NCBI RefSeq assembly: GCF_900102055.1
Contig: NZ_FNBA01000001.1
Span: 707,085-771,084 of the forward strand
Source: Ulvibacter litoralis
GTDB taxonomy: Bacteria > Bacteroidota > Bacteroidia > Flavobacteriales > Flavobacteriaceae
DNA length: 64,000 nucleotides
Reading direction: 5' to 3'
The notes under the pieces were generated by a model. The model was not told where the DNA came from and did no database searches. It saw only the letters and a program-made list of their open reading frames with translations. A program made the translations under genes and the position numbers. The first letter of the stretch is position 1, and each line of letters starts with the position of its first letter. Shown in pieces: positions 1-9,709 of the stretch.

Positions 1-203
1 CCAACGGTTTTTCCCTCGCCTTTAATATGGTAAACCTCTTTCCCGTTAAGATTGGCATTGTTAACTTCTAACGTAGCATATCCTGCCGTTAACAATCCAT
101 AATGAATTCTAAACTTAAACCACTCACCATCTCCATAAGCTTTATGCTGCGCAGATAGTGTTGTAACACTTAAGAAGACTAAAAATAAAAGTACCTTTTT
201 CAT
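1..203 (-). CDS. DUF3108-family exported protein, N-terminal fragment
   Basis: Reading the minus strand from the ATG at 203 gives 67 residues open to the left edge, so the gene is cut by the window. It starts with a signal peptide (MKKVLLFLVFLSVTTLSAQ) followed by a segment with the pattern GEWFKFRIHYG...AGYATLEV, which is the N-terminal hallmark of DUF3108 proteins. These are periplasmic or outer-membrane-associated beta-rich proteins of unknown function, common in Bacteroidota. The next gene upstream on the same strand is hppD, but a terminator hairpin separates them, so it is probably transcribed on its own. Family call is by motif memory only. Confidence 0.7.
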   Translation of the reverse strand, partial: MKKVLLFLVFLSVTTLSAQHKAYGDGEWFKFRIHYGLLTAGYATLEVNNANLNGKEVYHIKGEGKTV

Positions 204-253
204 TGATTCGGGTTTAGCGTGTACGCTAGTATTACAAGTTCTATTCCAAAAAC

Positions 254-283
254 AAAACTCCATCAATAAGACGATGGAGTTTT
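254..283 (-). terminator. Rho-independent terminator after hppD
   Basis: Inverted repeat AAAACTCCATC / GATGGAGTTTT with a short loop, followed on the minus strand by a T-rich run. It lies 19 bp past the hppD stop codon. Confidence 0.75.
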
Positions 284-301
284 AGAATTGTTACGCTTGT
301 A

Positions 302-1462
302 TTACAGTGTGCCACGAGCCGCTTGCTCACGCTCTATAGACTCGAATAAAGCCTTAAAGTTTCCTGCCCCAAAGCCTTTTGCTCCCATACGTTGTATGAT
401 TTCAAAAAACAAGGTAGGTCTATCTTCTAATGGTTTTGTAAAAATTTGTAATAAATACCCTTCTTCATCAGCATCTACTAAAATAGAAAGCTTCTGAAGT
501 TCTTTAATATCTTCTTTCATCACATCCATGTGTACGCCTAAACGTCTTGGAATGTCATCGTAGTACTCTTGTGGTGGTGGTGGTAAAAACTCAACACCTC
601 GTGCTTTTAGCTGAGCTACTGTACTTATTACGTCATCGGTTGCTAAGGCTAAATGCTGCACTCCTGCACCTTCATAAAAGTCTAAATACTCTTCTATTTG
701 AGATCTTTTAATCCCTTTAGCAGGTTCGTTTATTGGAAATTTAATACGTCCATTTCCATTACTCATCACCTTACTCATTAAGGCTGAATATTCAGTATGG
801 ATTTGTTTGTCATCAAACGACAAGAAGTTTACAAATCCCATGACATCTTCATACCATTTTACCCAGGTATTCATTTGTCCCCAACCTACATTTCCAACCA
901 TGTGGTCTATGTATTTAAGTCCGGTAGGTTCTGGATTGTAATCTGATTCCCATTTTCTGAAACCTGGCAAGAAATCTCCTTTATAATTTTTACGCTCTAC
1001 AAACATATGTACCGTTTCTCCGTAGGTATAAATTCCTGCGCGAACTACTTCTCCATGCTCGTCCGACTCTACTGTTGGCTCCATGTACGATTTTGCGCCA
1101 CGTTTGGTAGTTTCCTCGTATGCACTTCTCGCATCTTCTACCCAAAGCGCTACAATTTTAACACCGTCACCATGTTTCACAATGTGGTCGTTAATAGGCG
1201 ATTTACTGTTTAAAGGCGTTGTAAGTACAATTCTAATCTTATCTTGTTTTAAAACGTAACTTACTTGATCTCTAGATCCTGTTTCTAATCCTTTGTAGGC
1301 ATGTGATTGGAATCCGAAGGCTGTTTTATAGAAATGTGCCGATTGCTTGGCGTTTCCTACATAAAACTCAACATAATCGGTTCCTAATAAAGGAAGGAAG
1401 TCTTCTGCTCCTTCGAATATTTTTTCTAACCCGTAGTTTACTGATTTTACTTCTTTGCTCAT
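302..1462 (-). CDS. hppD: 4-hydroxyphenylpyruvate dioxygenase
   Basis: Cytosolic non-haem Fe(II) enzyme that converts 4-hydroxyphenylpyruvate to homogentisate in tyrosine catabolism. The 386 residues match the usual family length. Two VOC (glyoxalase-like) domains are visible, roughly residues 25-160 and 180-345. The expected facial triad is present: His in YIDHMVGNV (near 186), His in QHLALATDD (near 270) and Glu in LFFEIIQRMG (near 352). The C-terminal helix GFGAGNFKALFESIEREQ is typical of bacterial HPPD. It lies 92 bp downstream of hmgA on the same strand, which encodes the next enzyme of the pathway; a promoter-like element in the gap suggests it can also be transcribed separately. Confidence 0.95.
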   Translation of the reverse strand: MSKEVKSVNYGLEKIFEGAEDFLPLLGTDYVEFYVGNAKQSAHFYKTAFGFQSHAYKGLETGSRDQVSYVLKQDKIRIVLTTPLNSKSPINDHIVKHGDGVKIVALWVEDARSAYEETTKRGAKSYMEPTVESDEHGEVVRAGIYTYGETVHMFVERKNYKGDFLPGFRKWESDYNPEPTGLKYIDHMVGNVGWGQMNTWVKWYEDVMGFVNFLSFDDKQIHTEYSALMSKVMSNGNGRIKFPINEPAKGIKRSQIEEYLDFYEGAGVQHLALATDDVISTVAQLKARGVEFLPPPPQEYYDDIPRRLGVHMDVMKEDIKELQKLSILVDADEEGYLLQIFTKPLEDRPTLFFEIIQRMGAKGFGAGNFKALFESIEREQAARGTL

Positions 1463-1513
1463 TCTTTTTAGTTTAGCCCTGATTGAAACGGCATCCTTTT
1501 TTGTTTTTCACAA

Positions 1514-1548
1514 AAAAGATACAGAGAAAAGCAGGAAATTGCTCCAAA
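1514..1548 (-). promoter_or_regulatory. Candidate Bacteroidota promoter of hppD
   Basis: On the minus strand a TTTG (1548-1545) is followed after 23 bp by TATCTTTT (1521-1514), close to the Bacteroidota pattern TTTG-N17-23-TAnnTTTG, about 50 bp before the hppD ATG. One mismatch in the -7 box. Motif match only. Confidence 0.45.
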
Positions 1549-1554
1549 TTATTT

Positions 1555-2712
1555 TTACTCTAGCCAAGATTGGAAATAGGTGTCATCGGCAATTTTTAAA
1601 GCTTCTTCAGTTACTTGAAGCGGCTTAAACGTGTCGACCATCACGGCTAGTTCGTCTGTTTTTGTTTTTCCAATACTTCGTTCAGTCGCTCCTGGGTGGG
1701 GTCCGTGTGGAATACCCGCTGGATGCAATGAAATATGACCTGCATCTATATCGTTACGGCTCATAAAATCGCCATCTACATAATACAACACCTCATCACT
1801 GTCTATATTGCTGTGGTTGTAGGGAGCCGGAATGCTATCTGGATGGTAATCGTACAATCGCGGTACAAAACTACATATCACAAACGCATCGGTTTCGAAG
1901 GTTTGGTGTACTGGTGGCGGTTGGTGTATGCGCCCTGTAATCGGTTCGAAATCGTGAATAGAAAACGCATATGGAAAGTTATATCCATCGTATCCCACCA
2001 CGTCAAACGGATGACTGGCATAAACCATGTCGAAAATATCGCCTTGTTTTTTTACTTTAATTAAAAAATCACCTTTTTCGTCGTAGGTCTCTAATTCTTG
2101 TGGTTTGCGAATATCGCGCTCACAAAACGGAGAGTGCTCTAACAATTGTCCGAACCAATTTCGGTATCGTTTTGGTGTGTAAATGGGACGGTACGATTCT
2201 ACAATAAAAAGACGGTTGTCTTCGGTGTCAAAATCTAATTTATAGATAATTCCACGAGGAACTAATAAATAGTCTCCGTATTTAAAATCGAGGTTTCCCA
2301 TGTGCGTACGAAGCTTCCCTGTTCCTTTATGGATAAAGATTAGTTCGTCTGCATCAGTGTTTTTATAGAAATAATCTTCTTGTGAATGTCTAGGCGCCGC
2401 CAAAATAATATTACAATCGCTGTTGGTAAGCATTACCTTTCGGCTTTCTAAATAATCGTTTTCTGGGGGTACTTGAAACCCTCTAAAACGATACGACTGC
2501 ATGTTGTTTGCTTTCGCAACTTTTGGCGCTACGTTGTATTGCCTTTTTATCTCCTTTACCTGAGTTGGACGTTGTTCGTGGTACAAATTACTGTACATTC
2601 CATCAAATCCTATGGTTCCAAACAGTTGCTCGGAATATAGACTCCCATCGGGTTTACGGAATTGTGTGTGTCTTTTGGGCGGTATTTTTCCTAATTGATG
2701 ATAAAACGGCAT
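1555..2712 (-). CDS. hmgA: Homogentisate 1,2-dioxygenase
   Basis: Cupin-fold Fe(II) ring-cleaving dioxygenase turning homogentisate into maleylacetoacetate. The protein (385 aa) begins MPFYHQLGKIPPKRHTQFRK, the characteristic start of the shorter bacterial HGD subfamily. Hallmarks include VVGYDGYNFPYAFSI, HQTFETDAFVICSFVPR, the HxxxxxE-type region NHSNIDSDEVLYYVDGDF and LHPAGIPHGPHPGA, which carry the His/Glu iron ligands. It is adjacent to hppD, so two consecutive steps of tyrosine degradation are encoded together; fumarylacetoacetase and maleylacetoacetate isomerase are not in the window. Function is secure; the exact operon structure is inferred. Confidence 0.95.
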   Translation of the reverse strand: MPFYHQLGKIPPKRHTQFRKPDGSLYSEQLFGTIGFDGMYSNLYHEQRPTQVKEIKRQYNVAPKVAKANNMQSYRFRGFQVPPENDYLESRKVMLTNSDCNIILAAPRHSQEDYFYKNTDADELIFIHKGTGKLRTHMGNLDFKYGDYLLVPRGIIYKLDFDTEDNRLFIVESYRPIYTPKRYRNWFGQLLEHSPFCERDIRKPQELETYDEKGDFLIKVKKQGDIFDMVYASHPFDVVGYDGYNFPYAFSIHDFEPITGRIHQPPPVHQTFETDAFVICSFVPRLYDYHPDSIPAPYNHSNIDSDEVLYYVDGDFMSRNDIDAGHISLHPAGIPHGPHPGATERSIGKTKTDELAVMVDTFKPLQVTEEALKIADDTYFQSWLE

Positions 2713-2772
2713 GATTTACATATTTATATTACAAATATCGGAAAAATTTACAGCTTATTTGAATAGATTTTA

Positions 2773-5010
2773 TTAAAACCGAAAGCCTCCAGAAACATAC
2801 CATTCACCTTTATCTCTTTCGGGAGAATAGGAGTATTTAATCTCAATGGGACCAAAGAAAGTTTCCAATCCATACCCAAAAGCATACCCGCTATAATCCA
2901 CACCATCAATCCAGTTTCCACTAGTAAATAAATCATCTCCTACTTTGGCAATATTAACCGCAACGTTGATATGATTCTTTCTCACAATTTCATAATCTAA
3001 CGTCAAACTTGATTTTAAATAGGTGTTTCCTCGCAAGCTTAAGGCTTCATACCCATACATCGGAATGATATTATTAATTTCTTTAAAGCCGAAGCCTCCT
3101 AAAGTAAAATCGAACGACTGAGTTTCGTCTCCTCCTCCAATTTTAAATCCGCCCTCGCTTGTTATTACTGCGGAAAAATCTGTGAAAAAAGATTTTGCGT
3201 ATCCAATTTTTCCTTTTGCTATTGAAAACTGTGTAAAATCATCGTTTCGTCCGGAAGCGAACATATACAGATGAAAATCGCCATTAAAGAAAACTCCTTT
3301 TTTCGGAAAAAAACTATTGTCGTACGTATCGTATTTTAAGAAGCCGTACGTACTGTAGTAATTGGTGCTTTCAAAAACAGTTCGCGGCTTGTTATTTTCA
3401 TCAATACCAAGCGTTTCAGACAAGTAATTTAAAAATTTGTGTTCAATCCCACCTCCCAGTAAAAAGCTTCTTCTAAAAAGTGTTTCAACATATAACTGAT
3501 TGGTAAAATCTCCATACTCTAAATTAATTCGATTGATTTGATTGCTTCCTTCCGAAGTTAATTCAGGAAGCACAAAATCGATGGCAACGTCTTTTTCAAA
3601 ATAGTTATAGCTTGAGTTTAGGCCTATACTCCAGTAAAATCCTTTGTCGATATAGTAGTTAAAATTATACCGTAAATTATCGCCCAACATCAAATCAAAC
3701 GAAGCAATGTCGTTATTGGTAAGCAACCTCTTTTTGGTTAAATTGACCAGTGCTGTAGACTTGAACAAATTGTCGTAATGCGCCCCAAGTCTTAATAACA
3801 TTGACGAGTTATTCTCTCGAAGCGTAAATTGAATCGAATATTTATCGTCTTCCAAAGGAACCAAACGGTAGTCGATATCTTGAAAATTTCCTGTTGCTGA
3901 AAGGTTATTAACTCCGTCACTAAAATCCTGATAGGTAACAACAGAAGGAGTTTTAAGCTTCAGTTTCCCTAAAACATAGGCGCGTGAGTATTTTTCATTT
4001 CCCGTAATTCCTACGTCATCAATATAAAATGAATTACGCTTGCGAAATGTAACTTCTTCTTTTGGTGGATGCAGCTGAAGCTTCGCGATTGAATCTAGTT
4101 TGTCTTTATACACAATAGAAGCCTCTACTCCCGATTCAATTATTTTTCGCCCATCACTAAAAGAAACCACTGAAAAATCATCAATGTTGGGGTGAATATA
4201 AATGTCTGTCTTTCCTTTCTTTTCAACCATATCCCCCACGGTACGATAGTTATTAATCTGCACCAATACATCGAACGCCGATTGAAGGGCCGTTCTATCT
4301 TTTAATCCATCCTGAACATCTACTCCAATAATTATGTCCATGCCTTTGGCGCGAACCTCATCGATGGGATAATTATTTACCACGCCGCCATCTACCAACA
4401 GCATACCGTCAATTACCACAGGACTAAACAAAGAGGGTAATGCCCCACTTGCTGTAATGGCTCGCGGCAAATACCCTTTGTTGAGCATCACCATTTTTCC
4501 TGTTTCAACATTTGTTGCCACACAAAAGAACGGTATGGGAAGTTTTTCAAAATCATTTACTGTGCTAACATGTGCCATCAATTTCGACATCATATTATAC
4601 ACATTCTGTCCTTTCGACAATCCTGATGGAAATCCTACTTGAAAATCATCAAACGGAAGTGTTAAGGTGTATTTTTCAGACTCATCTTTTTCGTAAAAAG
4701 TTTTAGCACTTCGCGGAATATCATCCTGAATCAGAGTGTTGAAATCAACTACATTAAAAATAGAATCCAATTGCTTTGCCGAATATCCTGAAGCATACAA
4801 TCCCCCAACAATAGCTCCCATACTGGTTCCACCAACATAATCTACCCGAATTCCAGCCTCTTCAATCGCTTTTAAAACTCCAATGTGCGCCAATCCTTTT
4901 GCCCCTCCACCACTTAATACAACGCCCACTTTTAGGTCCTTCACCTCCTTTTCTTGAGAATAGAGAAGTCCCGAAACGAAACATACAATTACAATTAGGG
5001 CTTTTTTCAT
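2773..5010 (-). CDS. Patatin-like phospholipase fused to POTRA and outer-membrane barrel
   Basis: A 745-residue exported protein with signal peptide MKKALIVIVCFVSGLLYSQ. Residues about 27-220 are a patatin domain: oxyanion loop LSGGGAKGLAHIG, nucleophile elbow GTSMG with Ser63, and LVDGGVVNNYP carrying the catalytic Asp (near 209). Residues about 320-390 look like a POTRA domain (FYIDDVGITGNEKYSRAYVL), and the rest is a BamA/Omp85-like beta barrel ending in aromatic ...SGGFRF. The order patatin-POTRA-barrel matches the PlpD-like type Vd autotransporters, so the lipase is expected at or beyond the outer membrane. The start codon overlaps the uvrC stop by 4 bp, implying co-transcription with that repair gene. 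Confidence 0.88.
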   Translation of the reverse strand: MKKALIVIVCFVSGLLYSQEKEVKDLKVGVVLSGGGAKGLAHIGVLKAIEEAGIRVDYVGGTSMGAIVGGLYASGYSAKQLDSIFNVVDFNTLIQDDIPRSAKTFYEKDESEKYTLTLPFDDFQVGFPSGLSKGQNVYNMMSKLMAHVSTVNDFEKLPIPFFCVATNVETGKMVMLNKGYLPRAITASGALPSLFSPVVIDGMLLVDGGVVNNYPIDEVRAKGMDIIIGVDVQDGLKDRTALQSAFDVLVQINNYRTVGDMVEKKGKTDIYIHPNIDDFSVVSFSDGRKIIESGVEASIVYKDKLDSIAKLQLHPPKEEVTFRKRNSFYIDDVGITGNEKYSRAYVLGKLKLKTPSVVTYQDFSDGVNNLSATGNFQDIDYRLVPLEDDKYSIQFTLRENNSSMLLRLGAHYDNLFKSTALVNLTKKRLLTNNDIASFDLMLGDNLRYNFNYYIDKGFYWSIGLNSSYNYFEKDVAIDFVLPELTSEGSNQINRINLEYGDFTNQLYVETLFRRSFLLGGGIEHKFLNYLSETLGIDENNKPRTVFESTNYYSTYGFLKYDTYDNSFFPKKGVFFNGDFHLYMFASGRNDDFTQFSIAKGKIGYAKSFFTDFSAVITSEGGFKIGGGDETQSFDFTLGGFGFKEINNIIPMYGYEALSLRGNTYLKSSLTLDYEIVRKNHINVAVNIAKVGDDLFTSGNWIDGVDYSGYAFGYGLETFFGPIEIKYSYSPERDKGEWYVSGGFRF

Positions 5011-6803
5011 TTGGTTTGCTGAAAATGGGTTACAATTTTTTTTGCTCTGCTAGTGCCGACTACTTTTTCTAAATCGTCGAAAGTAGCTTCAGCAACGCGT
5101 TTGGTACTTTTAAAATGGGTCAATAATTCTACAATGGTTTTTTCGCCAATTCCAGAAATGGACTCCAACTCTGTATCTAACGCTTGTTTGCTTCTTTTGT
5201 TACGGTGAAATGTAATTCCGAAGCGATGCGCCTCATTTCGCAATTGCTGAATAATTTTTAAGGTTTCAGACTTCTTGTCTAAATACAACGGAATAGGATC
5301 GTCGGGATAAAACAATTCTTCCAATCGTTTTGCGATTCCGATAATGGCAATCTTTCCGCGTAACCCTAAAGCATCCAAACTTTTTAAAGACGATGAAAGT
5401 TGTCCTTTTCCACCATCTATAATGATAAGCTGTGGCAAAGGCTGCTCCTCTTCCAACAATCTTTTATACCGTCTATATACCACTTCTTCCATAGAAGCAA
5501 AATCGTCGGGACCTTCAACCGTTTTGATATTAAATTTACGATAATCTTTCTTACTTGGTTTTCCGTTTTTAAATACCACACAAGCAGCAACAGGATTGGT
5601 TCCTTGAATGTTACTATTATCAAAACATTCAATATGTCGTGGCTCTTCAGAAAGACGTAAATCCTTCTTCATTTGTGCCATGATTCTTTTTTCGTGACGG
5701 TCTGGATCTACAATTCTAGCTTGTTTAAAACGTTCCATTCTGAAATACTTGGCGTTCCGAAGCGACAATTCTAAAATATGTCGTTTATCGCCCGCTTTCG
5801 GAACATGTACCTTTACCCCTTCTTCTACAGTAATCGGAAATGGCACGTATACCTCTTTGCACTGTGACTCAAACCGTTGTCGCAATTCAATCACTGCCAA
5901 CTGCAATAATTGCTTGTCACTTTCGTCTAGTTTCTTTTTAATTTCAAGCGTGTGCGAACGGATAATAGAACCAAAAGATATCTGAAGGTAATTTACATAC
6001 CCATAACTTTCGTCCGAGAGCACCGTAAACACATCTACATTGTTAATCTTCGGATTCACCACCGTGGATTTCGCTTGGTAGTTTTCTAAAATGTCAATTT
6101 TTTCCTTGATGCGTTGCGCCTCCTCAAACTCAAGATTAGCCGCCAAGGTTGTCATTTGTTTTTTAAATGTATGCAAGGACTCTTTAAAGTTTCCCTTTAC
6201 AATATTCCGGATCGCTTCAATATTATCGTTGTATTGCGCTTCCGAATAATAGGCTTCACAAGGTCCCAAACAATTTTTAAGATGGTATTCTAAACAGACT
6301 TTGTATTTTCCTGCTTGTATTTTTTCTTCGGAAAGATCATAGTTACACGTTCGTAAAGGGTACAAGCCTTTAATTAAATCGAGCAAGGTATGCACTGTTC
6401 GCATGCTGGTGTACGGTCCAAAATATTCAGAACCGTCTTTAATCATACGTCGGGTAGAAAAAACCCTCGGAAAGCGCTCGTTTTTTATGCAAATCCAAGG
6501 ATACGTTTTATCATCCTTTAGCATTACATTGTAACGAGGCTGGTATTTTTTTATTAAGTTATTTTCGAGTAGTAGCGCATCGGTTTCAGTAGCAACCACA
6601 ATATGTTTTACGGTAGCTATTTTTTTTACCAACAATCGGGTGCGCCCATTATCGTGCTCCTTGTTAAAATAAGAAGCCACGCGTTTGCGCAAATTAATGG
6701 CTTTCCCAATGTATAGCAGTTTGTCCTCTTTATCGTAATACTGATACACCCCTGGAGAATCCGGAAGTGTAGAAATTTGTAGTTTTACAGAAGCGTCTGC
6801 CAT
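5007..6803 (-). CDS. uvrC: Excinuclease ABC subunit C
   Basis: Nuclease subunit of UvrABC nucleotide excision repair, making the 3' and 5' incisions around a lesion. 598 aa, the normal length. Domains in order: GIY-YIG endonuclease (SPGVYQYYDKEDKLLYIGKA, residues about 14-90), a Cys-containing segment (LEYHLKNCLGPCEA), UVR domain (EFEEAQRIKEKIDILE, near 215), RNase H-like C-terminal nuclease (HIECFDNSNIQGTNPVA and LIIIDGGKGQLS), and a terminal helix-hairpin-helix pair (LESISGIGEKTIVELLTHF). It is the first gene of a two-gene minus-strand unit with the patatin gene. The divergent gap to the next plus-strand gene is 135 bp. Confidence 0.97.
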   Translation of the reverse strand: MADASVKLQISTLPDSPGVYQYYDKEDKLLYIGKAINLRKRVASYFNKEHDNGRTRLLVKKIATVKHIVVATETDALLLENNLIKKYQPRYNVMLKDDKTYPWICIKNERFPRVFSTRRMIKDGSEYFGPYTSMRTVHTLLDLIKGLYPLRTCNYDLSEEKIQAGKYKVCLEYHLKNCLGPCEAYYSEAQYNDNIEAIRNIVKGNFKESLHTFKKQMTTLAANLEFEEAQRIKEKIDILENYQAKSTVVNPKINNVDVFTVLSDESYGYVNYLQISFGSIIRSHTLEIKKKLDESDKQLLQLAVIELRQRFESQCKEVYVPFPITVEEGVKVHVPKAGDKRHILELSLRNAKYFRMERFKQARIVDPDRHEKRIMAQMKKDLRLSEEPRHIECFDNSNIQGTNPVAACVVFKNGKPSKKDYRKFNIKTVEGPDDFASMEEVVYRRYKRLLEEEQPLPQLIIIDGGKGQLSSSLKSLDALGLRGKIAIIGIAKRLEELFYPDDPIPLYLDKKSETLKIIQQLRNEAHRFGITFHRNKRSKQALDTELESISGIGEKTIVELLTHFKSTKRVAEATFDDLEKVVGTSRAKKIVTHFQQTK

Positions 6804-6938
6804 CCCCCAAAGATAACAGATGTTTTATTTTTTTTGTAAGCTTTCCCTGTGCAAATAGTGTTAAATCTGGGTTAAACATATTTTTAAAAAAACTAGAAAT
6901 CCTTCTTTTACGTATTTATAAGTAGATACATTTAACCA

Positions 6939-7358
6939 ATGCCAAAAAACTCACATATTCTAACCCTCAAAAAGCATTTTATTTTGCTTTTAGCAGTTTT
7001 GTATGTGGTGGCACCCTTAAAAAATGTATTTCTAGGTGGCTTACACGAAATTGAACACGCTTTTACACAAACGAGTGCTGCACATTCACATCAATTGGCA
7101 CACGATCATGATGAGGAGCACGAACACGAACACAGAATTGTTTCTTTTTTCGCTACGCTTTTTTCTTCGGAAAGTAACGCGTCAGATTCAGATAAGGTAA
7201 TTCTAAACGTTGAGTTCGATAAACACATTGTTCAGCAAACTAAATCGCTTCAACTCCCTCTGAAGCCTTTCAGAATTGATACTTATTTTTACGTTCCTGA
7301 AGTCTATACGGCTTCTTTCAGAAACACAACACCTCCTCCCGAACCTCACTTTTCATAA
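6939..7358 (+). CDS. Small exported His-rich protein, possible metal-binding
   Basis: 139 residues, not recognised as a named family. The N-terminus (LKKHFILLLAVLYVVAPLKNVFL) is a hydrophobic export signal or anchor. The middle is strikingly rich in His and acidic residues (HEIEHAF..., AAHSHQLAHDHDEEHEHEHR, residues about 45-70), a typical loose metal-chelating stretch. The C-terminus is Pro-rich. It ends about 70 bp before the real start of a TonB receptor on the same strand. The pairing suggests a role in sensing or relaying a transition metal such as zinc, copper or cobalt for that transporter. This role is inference from composition and position. Confidence 0.6.
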   Translation: MPKNSHILTLKKHFILLLAVLYVVAPLKNVFLGGLHEIEHAFTQTSAAHSHQLAHDHDEEHEHEHRIVSFFATLFSSESNASDSDKVILNVEFDKHIVQQTKSLQLPLKPFRIDTYFYVPEVYTASFRNTTPPPEPHFS

Positions 7359-7428
7359 TCAAATTCAACACGTTTCAGCAGTAAAAAACCGCCTGAAACA
7401 AACTGTCTATTTAATAAAATCAAAATTT

Positions 7429-9651
7429 ATGAAAAGTAAACTTACCATAGGTTTACTACTTATCTGTATGTATGCGCAAGCGCAATTACTTACCGGTAAA
7501 GTAGTAGATCAAGATGCCAATGCCCTAGAAGATGTGGCATTATTTAACAAAACCAAAAACACACATTCGCACACCAATGGATATGGCGAATTCACCTTCG
7601 ACAACGCCGCTGTAGGCGACCAAATTTACAGTTCGCATTTAGGCTATCAGAGCTATGCCTTCACGGTAAAGGAAGAAGATTTCGCTTCACCAATGGCGAT
7701 TACCCTCTATGCGACTGCAATCTCATTAGAACAGGTTTCCATTACTCCAAACATCAATACCTTAAATCAGATTGCTAAAATTGATTTGGAGAGCAGCCCT
7801 GTAAAATCGTCTCAAGAAATACTTCGGAAAGTACCGGGGCTTGTTATTGGGCAACACGCAGGTGGCGGAAAAGCCGAACAGATTTTTTTACGCGGTTTCG
7901 ATATTGATCACGGAACCGATATCAATTTATCTGTGGACGGAATTCCCGTAAATATGGTGTCGCATGCGCACGGACAAGGATACAGCGATTTGCACTTTAT
8001 CATTCCAGAAACGATCGATAAAATTGACTTCGGAAAAGGACCCTACTACGCAGAACGCGGCGATTTTGGAACAGCAGGGTATGTTGCCTTTGCCACCAAA
8101 GAGAAATTAAAGAAGAACTCCGTTTCGGTTGAATATGGTGATTTTGATTCATTTCGCACGGTTGGATTGTTCAATTTATTAGACACCAAAACAAGTAATG
8201 CCTATGTGGCGAGTTCGTTAAATACGTTTAATGGTCCGTTCGATTCTCCTCAAAATTTTAATCGCTTCAATGTGATGGGGAAATACAATGTAACCTTGGC
8301 AGACCAACAAAAGCTAACACTAACTGCGTCTCACCTTCAGAGTAAATGGGATGCTTCAGGACAGATTCCGCAGCGTTCTATCGATGACGGAACCATTGAC
8401 CGTTTTGGCGCTATCGACGATACCGAAGGTGGTAACACGAGTAGAACCAACATCATTGTAAATCACAGCAAAAAACTTTCCGAAGCAAAAAAAATAAAGA
8501 CCAATGCGTTTTATTCACACTATGACTTCGAATTGTTTTCAAACTTCACCTTCTTTTTGGAAGATCCTGTAAATGGCGATCAAATTACGCAACGGGAAGA
8601 CCGAAACATTTTTGGTTTTGATACGGCACTTTCAGAAAAAATAAAAGGAGATGCCTTCGATTTTGAATATACAGCTGGTGTCGGATTTCGATACGACGAT
8701 GTGAACGAAGTAGAACTGTCGCACACCAAAAATAGACGGGAACTATTAGACCGCTTGTCGTACGGAAATGTAGATCAGGTAAATGCTTTTGGATACCTAA
8801 ATACCGAATTCGATTTTGGTGATTTTAAAATAAATCCCGCCTTGCGATTGGATTATTTTAAGTTCGATTATGAAGATTTACTTTCAGAAACGTACGATAA
8901 CAAAAGTGAAACCAAAGTTTTTGCGAGTCCGAAGCTTAATTTTCTATACAGTCCGAACCAAGACCTTCAATTATTTTTCAAAACAGGAATTGGGTTTCAC
9001 TCCAACGACACACGTGTAGTGGTAGCCAATAATGGAGAATCTATTTTACCTGCTGCCTACGGAAGTGATCTAGGTGCCATCTACAAATTGACCGACAAAC
9101 TGATTGTAAATACTGCTTTTTGGGCCTTATTTTTAGAACAAGAGTTTGTGTACGTGAGCGATGCGGCTATCGTAGAGCCTAGTGGAAAAACACGTCGTTT
9201 GGGAGTGGATTTCGGACTGCGCTATGAAGCCTTAGACTGGTTGTATTTGTATGGAGATGTAAATTACACTTACGCCAGAAGTACCGAAGAACCAAGCGGA
9301 CAAGATTATATTCCGTTGGCGCCAGACTTAACGACAACGGGAGGACTTTCCATTGAAAATGTAGGTGCTTTTTCTGGCGGACTCAACTACCGATTTGTAA
9401 AAGACAGAGCCGCAAATGAAGATAATAGTATTGTAGCCGAAGGGTATTTTGTAACCGATGCCAACATAAATTACACCTATAAAAATGTAGTTTTTGGTGT
9501 GATTGTAGAAAATGTATTCAATACAGAATGGAATGAAACTCAATTTGCAACCGAAAGTCGTTTGTTTAACGAGGCCGAATCGGTTGAAGAAATTCATTTT
9601 ACGCCGGGAACGCCCTTTTTTATTAGGGGAAAGGTAACGTATAATTTTTAA
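7429..9651 (+). CDS. TonB-dependent receptor with carboxypeptidase-like N-domain
   Basis: Outer-membrane active transporter. The longest frame starts at 7276 inside the preceding gene, but ATG 7429 is preferred because it directly gives a signal peptide (MKSKLTIGLLLICMYAQA) and removes a 51-residue lead with no signal. Residues about 20-110 form a carboxypeptidase-regulatory-like domain (LLTGKVVDQDANALEDVALFN), then a plug (SSQEILRKVPGLVIGQHAGGG..., DGIPVNMVSHAHGQGY) and a 22-strand-type barrel ending KVTYNF. About 740 aa. His residues in the plug loop (VNMVSHAHGQGYSDLHF) and the His-rich gene upstream hint at a metal or metal-complex substrate; no ligand can be fixed from sequence. Confidence 0.88.
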   Translation: MKSKLTIGLLLICMYAQAQLLTGKVVDQDANALEDVALFNKTKNTHSHTNGYGEFTFDNAAVGDQIYSSHLGYQSYAFTVKEEDFASPMAITLYATAISLEQVSITPNINTLNQIAKIDLESSPVKSSQEILRKVPGLVIGQHAGGGKAEQIFLRGFDIDHGTDINLSVDGIPVNMVSHAHGQGYSDLHFIIPETIDKIDFGKGPYYAERGDFGTAGYVAFATKEKLKKNSVSVEYGDFDSFRTVGLFNLLDTKTSNAYVASSLNTFNGPFDSPQNFNRFNVMGKYNVTLADQQKLTLTASHLQSKWDASGQIPQRSIDDGTIDRFGAIDDTEGGNTSRTNIIVNHSKKLSEAKKIKTNAFYSHYDFELFSNFTFFLEDPVNGDQITQREDRNIFGFDTALSEKIKGDAFDFEYTAGVGFRYDDVNEVELSHTKNRRELLDRLSYGNVDQVNAFGYLNTEFDFGDFKINPALRLDYFKFDYEDLLSETYDNKSETKVFASPKLNFLYSPNQDLQLFFKTGIGFHSNDTRVVVANNGESILPAAYGSDLGAIYKLTDKLIVNTAFWALFLEQEFVYVSDAAIVEPSGKTRRLGVDFGLRYEALDWLYLYGDVNYTYARSTEEPSGQDYIPLAPDLTTTGGLSIENVGAFSGGLNYRFVKDRAANEDNSIVAEGYFVTDANINYTYKNVVFGVIVENVFNTEWNETQFATESRLFNEAESVEEIHFTPGTPFFIRGKVTYNF

Positions 9652-9709
9652 TGCGATACAATTTGGTAGTATGTATTTTTAATTAAATTGCACTGCCTAA
9701 TATGTACAA

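Noticed and set aside
1735-2064. Plus-strand frame of 109 codons
   Set aside because: It lies antisense to hmgA, whose motifs are clear; composition is that of a shadow frame.
7276-7428. Longer start of the TonB receptor
   Set aside because: It overlaps the His-rich gene and places the signal peptide 51 residues inside the protein.
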